A DNA stretch of 64,000 bases from Ferruginibacter sp. (GTDB lineage: Bacteria > Bacteroidota > Bacteroidia > Chitinophagales > Chitinophagaceae), in NCBI GenBank assembly GCA_017983695.1, contig JAGOAX010000005.1:186001-250000 (forward strand), written 5' to 3'. A program made the position numbers and the translations under genes. Each line of letters starts with the position of its first letter. The first letter of the stretch is position 1. Below, in pieces: positions 59,717 through 64,000 of this stretch. A model generated the notes under the pieces. That model searched no databases and had not been told where the DNA came from. It saw only the letters and a list, made by a program, of their open reading frames with translations.

Positions 59717-61123
59717 ATGGGATGTGGAAGTGGAGGATGCGGCACAAAAGACGGTGCACCTGGTGGTTGCCAAAGCCACGGCAGTTGCAGCACCGGCGGT
59801 TGCAACCGTATGAATGTACACGACTGGCTGGCCAATTTACCTTTCAGCGATCCTGAAAGCAGTTGCCGCATTATTGAAGTAAGCTTTAATAATGGCAGCC
59901 GTAAAGATTTCTTTAAAAACAACACCCTGCATTTTTACGAAAAAGGCGATATGATTGCTGTAGAAGGCATCAGTGGTTTTGATGTAGGCATGGTAAACAT
60001 GACCGGCGAACTGGTTCGTTTGCAGATGAAGAAAAGAAATGTGGACGAAAAAAGCCCCGATATTAAAAAAGTATTGCGCCGTGCCGGTGATACCGATATT
60101 GTAAAAATGAAGGAGAGCAAAGCCAGGGAAGCCCAGGTTTTAATACGCAGCCGTGCTATGGCCCGCCAGTTAAACCTTGAAATGAAAATGGCGGAAGTGG
60201 AAATACAGGCCGATGGCCGCAAAGCCACATTCTTTTATATTGCTGATGATCGTGTGGATTTTAGGGAACTGATAAAATTATACGCCGGCGAGTTTAAAGT
60301 AAAAGTAGAGATGCGCCAGATCGGTGCAAGGCAGGAAGCCGGAAAGGTTGGTGGCATTGGCAGTTGCGGCCGTGAACTTTGTTGCAGCAGTTGGTTGACC
60401 GATTTTAAAAGTGTAAATACCAATGCAGCCCGTTATCAGAATTTAAGTATTAATCAAACCAAATTAAGCGGACAATGTGGCCGTTTGAAATGTTGTTTGA
60501 ATTATGAGCTGGATACCTACATGGATGCATTACAATTTTTTCCTGAAGATGCAGATATGCTGGAGATGGAAAGAAGCCGTGCCTTTTTAGTGAAGAAGGA
60601 TATTTTTAAAAACCTGATGTGGTACACTATGCCGGATAGCAATAAACATTATCCGCTAAGTATTGAAAGGGTTAAAAAAATAAAAGAGCTCAACCGCCAG
60701 GGCATCAGGCCTGCCGATCTGGAACCTGTAGAAGTGGTAACCAATAAACCAAAAGATATTGAACCGGTTTATGCAGATGTGGTAGGACAGATCAGTTTAA
60801 AGAGCCTGGAAAAGACCAGCCGCAAGAGAAGAGAGAACGAACGTGGCGGACAGCAGCAAGGCAACAGGCGCAATGATCAAAGAGGGGCACAACAAACTGG
60901 TGGCAATCAACAAAACCGTGGGCCACAGCAAGGAGGTAATCAGCAGAACCGTGGCGGACAAAACCAGCAACGCCCCAATCAACAAAGGCCCAACCAACAA
61001 GGTGGAAGGCCACAACAGGGCGGACAACAAAACCGGCCACAGCAAAGGCCCCCACAAAATCGTGGTGGGCAGCAGGGCGGAAGGCCGCAACAAGGGCCTG
61101 ACAACGGAGGAGAAAATAAATAA
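59717..61123 (+). CDS. ricT: PSP1-domain protein RicT (YaaT)
   Basis: 468 residues. Cys-rich N-terminus (MGCGSGGCGTKD, GGCQSHGSCSTGGCNRM), PSP1 domain at about 150-300 with VGGIGSCGRELCCSSWL and GQCGRLKCCLNYELDTY, whose Cys ligate [4Fe-4S] clusters in the B. subtilis RicT complex, which controls RNase Y activity and RNA maturation. The last about 90 residues (after about 375) are a Gln/Asn/Gly/Pro/Arg-rich disordered tail (GGQQ, NQQNRG, PQQR units), an addition not found in the Firmicute protein. Such tails tend to bind RNA or phase separate. It follows holB, as in Firmicutes. Bacteroidota have RNase Y, so a role in RNA processing is plausible. Confidence 0.9.
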   Translation: MGCGSGGCGTKDGAPGGCQSHGSCSTGGCNRMNVHDWLANLPFSDPESSCRIIEVSFNNGSRKDFFKNNTLHFYEKGDMIAVEGISGFDVGMVNMTGELVRLQMKKRNVDEKSPDIKKVLRRAGDTDIVKMKESKAREAQVLIRSRAMARQLNLEMKMAEVEIQADGRKATFFYIADDRVDFRELIKLYAGEFKVKVEMRQIGARQEAGKVGGIGSCGRELCCSSWLTDFKSVNTNAARYQNLSINQTKLSGQCGRLKCCLNYELDTYMDALQFFPEDADMLEMERSRAFLVKKDIFKNLMWYTMPDSNKHYPLSIERVKKIKELNRQGIRPADLEPVEVVTNKPKDIEPVYADVVGQISLKSLEKTSRKRRENERGGQQQGNRRNDQRGAQQTGGNQQNRGPQQGGNQQNRGGQNQQRPNQQRPNQQGGRPQQGGQQNRPQQRPPQNRGGQQGGRPQQGPDNGGENK

Positions 61124-61135
61124 CGAACTAATAAT

Positions 61136-61167
61136 AAAAACGTCGGATTTTATAACCTGGCGTTTTT
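61136..61167 (+). terminator. Terminator of ricT, overlapping the gldA promoter
   Basis: Stem aaaaacgtc (61136-61144) and ggcgttttt (61159-61167), one G-T pair, T-run. The -7 box TACTTTTG starts in its last T. Confidence 0.7.
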
Positions 61168-61174
61168 ACTTTTG
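61167..61174 (+). promoter_or_regulatory. Candidate -7 box for gldA
   Basis: TACTTTTG (TAnnTTTG) 17 nt before the gldA ATG. No clear -33 TTG. Confidence 0.45.
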
Positions 61175-61191
61175 CAACATAACCTTTTAAA

Positions 61192-62100
61192 ATGTCCATC
61201 ACTGTAAATAATCTTTCTAAAATTTACGGCACCCAAAAAGCGGTTAATAATATTTCTTTTTCCATTAACAAAGGTGAGATTGTTGGTTTTCTTGGCCCCA
61301 ATGGTGCAGGCAAGTCCACCACCATGAAAATGATTACCGGTTATCTTAAAGCAGACGGTGGTACTGCAGCTGTATGCGGCATAACCGTTGATGAAAGCAG
61401 TAATGAAACTAAAACAAAAATCGGGTATCTGCCCGAAGCCAATCCTTTATATTTTGACATGTATGTAAGGGAATATTTAGCATTTATTGCCGGCATACAT
61501 AAAGTTGAAAATATAAAAGTAAAAATTGAAGAAGTAATTGCTACTGTAGGTTTACAGGTAGAGGCCAATAAAAAAATCGGTCAGCTTAGTAAAGGATACA
61601 AACAAAGAGTTGGTTTAGCCGCAGCTTTAATACACAACCCGGATGTATTGATTTTAGATGAACCTACCAGCGGACTTGATCCCAACCAGATAGTAGAGAT
61701 AAGAGAAGTGATAAAAGAATTGGGTAAAAACAAAACTGTATTATTCTCTTCTCATATTATGCAGGAAGTAGAAGCTATTTGCGACAGGGTTATCATCATA
61801 AATAAAGGAAATATTGTGGCAGATGATACTTTAAGCAATTTGCAAAAAGATAAAACAGATAAGCATGTGGTATTGGTAACTTTTAAAGAGGAAGTACCTG
61901 CAGCTGCATTACAAAAAATAAATGAAGTATCGGGTGTTGAACAAAGTTCAGCATTTAATTTTCAACTTTCAACCGCTAACCCCGAAAGTGTAAGAAAACA
62001 ATTAATGGAACTGAGTTTAAAAAATAACTGGAACATTGTTTCTTTGCAAAGTGAAAGTAACAGCCTGGAAGAAGTATTCAGAAGTTTAACTACAACATAA
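61192..62100 (+). CDS. gldA: Gliding-motility-associated ABC transporter ATPase GldA
   Basis: 302 residues: SITVNNLSKIYGTQKAVNNISFSINKGEIVGFLGPNGAGKSTTMKMITGYLKADGGTAAVCGITVDESSNETKTKIGYLPEANPLYFDMYVREYLAFIAGIHK, with Walker A GPNGAGKST, signature LSKGYKQRVGLAAAL, Walker B VLILDEPTSGLDPNQ and switch SSHIMQE. The GYLPEANPLYFDMYVREYLAF segment is diagnostic for GldA, which with the permeases GldF and GldG supports gliding in Bacteroidota. GldF/GldG are not in the window. A C-terminal domain follows (about 215-302). The gene is followed by eno after 27 bp. Many non-gliding relatives keep gldA, so gliding itself is not proven. Confidence 0.9.
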   Translation: MSITVNNLSKIYGTQKAVNNISFSINKGEIVGFLGPNGAGKSTTMKMITGYLKADGGTAAVCGITVDESSNETKTKIGYLPEANPLYFDMYVREYLAFIAGIHKVENIKVKIEEVIATVGLQVEANKKIGQLSKGYKQRVGLAAALIHNPDVLILDEPTSGLDPNQIVEIREVIKELGKNKTVLFSSHIMQEVEAICDRVIIINKGNIVADDTLSNLQKDKTDKHVVLVTFKEEVPAAALQKINEVSGVEQSSAFNFQLSTANPESVRKQLMELSLKNNWNIVSLQSESNSLEEVFRSLTTT

Positions 62101-62127
62101 TTAATAATTAAAAATCAAACAAAGAAA

Positions 62128-63417
62128 ATGAGCTACATCGCCTCCATTCATGCCCGTCAAATACTTGACAGCCGTGGCAATCCTACAATTGAAGTAGATA
62201 TCTTAACCGAAAACGAACACCTGGGCCGTGCGGCAGTACCAAGTGGCGCCAGCACCGGTATTCATGAAGCTGTTGAATTAAGAGACAATAATAAAAAGCA
62301 ATACGGCGGCAAAGGCGTTTTAAAAGCTGTAAAAAATGTAAATACTGTTTTAGCAGATAGTTTATTAGGTTGGGATGTTGCTGATCAAACAGGCATTGAT
62401 GCAATGATGATTGCATTGGATGGCACACCGAATAAAGGTAAACTGGGTGCAAATGCAATTTTAGCAGTAAGTATGGCTGTAGCTAAAGCGGCAGCTTTAG
62501 AAGCTAACCTGCCTTTATACCGTTACATCGGTGGTACCAATGCAAAGATCTTACCCATCCCGATGATGAACATCTTAAACGGTGGTGCACATGCAGATAA
62601 TAAGATCGACTTCCAGGAATTTATGGTAATGCCTGTTGGTGCAAAAACATTCAGCGAAGGTTTATCATGGGGCGTTGATATTTTTCATGCTTTAAAAGGT
62701 GTATTAAAGAAAAAAGGCTTTAGTACCAATGTGGGTGATGAAGGTGGATTTGCACCGAATATTCAAAGCAACGAAGAAGCCATTGAAACTGTATTAACAG
62801 CCATACAGGCTGCAGGTTATAAAACCGGCAGCCAGATCATGATTGCCATGGATGCTGCTAATAGTGAGCTTTGGGATTCGAAAAAGAAAAAGTATGTATT
62901 TCATAAAAGCAGTGGTAAAGAAATAAGCAGCGATCAGTTGGTAAAATTCTGGGAAAGTTGGGCTAAGCAATATCCTATCTGCAGTATTGAAGATGGTATG
63001 GCAGAAGATGATTGGGCTGGCTGGAAAAACTTAACCGATACTATTGGTAAAAAAGTGCAGCTGGTAGGTGATGATCTTTTTGTAACCAATGTTACCCGTT
63101 TGGAAAGAGGCGTTAAAGAAGGTATTGCCAATGGCTTACTGGTAAAAGTAAACCAGATTGGTACCATTACCGAAACCATTAATGCAGTAAGCATGGCACA
63201 GCAGGCTGGTTTTAATACCATTATGAGCCACCGCAGTGGAGAAACAGAAGACACCACTATTGCGGATCTTGCTGTGGCATTAAACTGCGGACAAATTAAA
63301 ACCGGATCTGCCAGCAGAACCGACCGTATGGCTAAATACAACCAGCTTATCCGTATTGAAGAAATGCTGGGTGAAAGCGCCATATATCCAAAAGGAAAGA
63401 TTAAATTTGGTAAATAA
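62128..63417 (+). CDS. eno: Enolase
   Basis: 429 residues; converts 2-phosphoglycerate to phosphoenolpyruvate in glycolysis. Motifs: [51 protein letters not shown] (His and Glu of the active site), [21 protein letters not shown] and [15 protein letters not shown] (signature), then [19 protein letters not shown] and [26 protein letters not shown]. Full length for the family. It is downstream of gldA, and a 25-bp inverted repeat ends the unit before the divIC-like gene. Confidence 0.99.
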   Translation: MSYIASIHARQILDSRGNPTIEVDILTENEHLGRAAVPSGASTGIHEAVELRDNNKKQYGGKGVLKAVKNVNTVLADSLLGWDVADQTGIDAMMIALDGTPNKGKLGANAILAVSMAVAKAAALEANLPLYRYIGGTNAKILPIPMMNILNGGAHADNKIDFQEFMVMPVGAKTFSEGLSWGVDIFHALKGVLKKKGFSTNVGDEGGFAPNIQSNEEAIETVLTAIQAAGYKTGSQIMIAMDAANSELWDSKKKKYVFHKSSGKEISSDQLVKFWESWAKQYPICSIEDGMAEDDWAGWKNLTDTIGKKVQLVGDDLFVTNVTRLERGVKEGIANGLLVKVNQIGTITETINAVSMAQQAGFNTIMSHRSGETEDTTIADLAVALNCGQIKTGSASRTDRMAKYNQLIRIEEMLGESAIYPKGKIKFGK

Positions 63418-63423
63418 GCATTG

Positions 63424-63485
63424 GTTTAGAGTTTAGAAGTTTAGGGGTTTAGTAAAAGCAACCCCTAAACTTCTAAACTCTAAAC
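63424..63485. repeat. Perfect 25-bp inverted repeat of GTTTAGA-type units
   Basis: Arms 63424-63448 and 63461-63485 are exact complements with a 12-nt loop. The units gtttaga, gtttagaa, gtttaggg are as at 49591-49680. It could act as a transcription end; no T-run follows. Confidence 0.8.
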
Positions 63486-63501
63486 TTCTAAACACATAGA
63501 A

Positions 63502-63810
63502 TTGAAGTTTTTAAAACACATACCATCCTGGTTAAAAGACAAGTATTTTTTAGCCGGCACATTCTTTTTAGTGTGGATTTTTTTCTTTGATCCAAAAGAC
63601 ATTCCATCAAGTATAAACCGTATTCAAACGCTTAATAAATTGCAACAAAGCGAGGCACATCTTAACAAAAAGATTGTTGATACCCGTAAAGACCTTGATC
63701 TTTTGAAAACAAATCCCCAAACTATTGAAAAATATGCCCGGGAAAATTACATGATGAAAAAAGATAATGAAGACCTTTTTATTATAAATCCCCCCTCCGA
63801 AAGCAAATAA
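63502..63810 (+). CDS. Septum-formation initiator family protein (FtsB/DivIC-like)
   Basis: 102 residues: one membrane segment (YFLAGTFFLVWIFFF, residues 14-28), then a coiled coil (INRIQTLNKLQQSEAHLNKKIVDTRKDLDLLKTNPQTIEKYARENYMMKKDNEDLFII), the layout of FtsB/DivIC, which bridges FtsL and other divisome proteins in cell division. KYARENYMMKKDNEDLF is the conserved end of the coil (YARExYxMxKxxEDLY). No ATG precedes, so the start is a TTG at 63502, which fits the alignment. It follows the enolase gene, as in many bacteria (eno-ftsB). Confidence 0.93.
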   Translation: MKFLKHIPSWLKDKYFLAGTFFLVWIFFFDPKDIPSSINRIQTLNKLQQSEAHLNKKIVDTRKDLDLLKTNPQTIEKYARENYMMKKDNEDLFIINPPSESK

Positions 63811-63903
63811 TTTTGCGATAAAATACAATATCCCCGTATAAATACCGTTTAAGTAATCGGATAATGGATATTTAATTTTTTAACACAAGCCACTTAAATT
63901 GCT

Positions 63904-64000
63904 ATGCACAATTTTACCCAGGAAGATTTATTACTGTATTTGTACAATGAAACTTCCCCAGCCCAAACAGCTGCAATAAAAGCTGCTTTGGAAACAGACT
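63904..64000 (+). CDS. Start of an unknown gene running off the window
   Basis: An ATG at 63904 opens a frame to the window end (32 codons: MHNFTQEDLLLYLYNETSPAQ then TAAIKAALETD). The EDLLLYLYNETSP start is seen in short Bacteroidota proteins with an anti-sigma-like N-domain that follow divIC; only the beginning is visible. The 93 bp before it show no gene. Confidence 0.6.
   Translation, partial: MHNFTQEDLLLYLYNETSPAQTAAIKAALETD

Noticed and set aside
60792..61093. Minus-strand frames opposite the ricT tail
   Set aside because: Open only because of the low-complexity Gln/Gly codons on the coding strand.
1..64000. tRNA, rRNA, riboswitch (including a cobalamin riboswitch near the B12 enzyme) and phage attachment sites
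   Set aside because: I looked for cloverleaf ends, conserved rRNA words and a B12 box near 19737-19972 and saw none; this was by eye, so a covariance-model scan could still find one.

Overview
The window comes from a Bacteroidota chromosome, most probably the Chitinophagaceae or a close relative. The reasons are: several large secreted proteins end in type IX secretion (T9SS type A) sorting domains; there are two TonB-dependent receptors (one with a carboxypeptidase-regulatory-like N-domain), a gliding-type GldA ATPase, lipoproteins with a Cys-Lys-Lys-Asp start, and promoter boxes of the TAnnTTTG kind with few Shine-Dalgarno sites. The family-level placement is inference. I saw no rRNA, tRNA, CRISPR array, transposase or phage structural gene.

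Layout. 1-5760: end of an unknown gene, a kelch lipoprotein, an ECF sigma factor followed by two small proteins, a large unknown protein with a GNAT-like core, and an aldose-1-epimerase-like protein. 5840-13090: an AT-rich defence-like island with a Vsr-type endonuclease and then a four-gene overlapping operon: XRE controller, DNA cytosine-5 methyltransferase, a protein with two GHKL ATPase domains (one MutL/Hsp90-like, one histidine-kinase-like), and a receiver-like protein. Converging on it is a Fic AMP-transferase with an AbiEi-like N-domain, preceded by four 24-bp direct repeats. 13555-14372 is a gene-free repeat nursery with a two-hairpin element whose stems differ between copies by compensated changes.

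15061-19736: the fused coenzyme-B12 acyl-CoA mutase IcmF is here split into two genes with a YhcG/DUF1016 nuclease gene lodged exactly between the halves. The nuclease gene carries four in-frame palindromic repeats. 19973-21591: lipoprotein and rsmA. 21661-47981: a secretion-centred region with two giant thrombospondin-3-repeat proteins, a purple-acid-phosphatase-like enzyme, a di-haem cytochrome c peroxidase, a TonB receptor, an M1 aminopeptidase and two further T9SS cargo proteins, interrupted by pdxA, dodecin and an ABC exporter/LolA-like operon. 48038-53085: a small regulator/membrane-protein operon and a TonB receptor. 53523-64000: housekeeping genes radA, comF, glutathione peroxidase, holB, ricT, gldA, eno, a DivIC/FtsB-like gene and the start of one further gene.

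A recurring theme is short repetitive DNA that has also entered coding sequence in frame: 7-nt tandem arrays (in the icmF GTPase half, twice in holB, and in a lipoprotein signal peptide), a palindromic insert in the mutase, and palindromic repeats in the DUF1016 gene. The best candidates for undescribed biology are the methyltransferase / dual-GHKL / receiver operon and the split icmF with its embedded nuclease.
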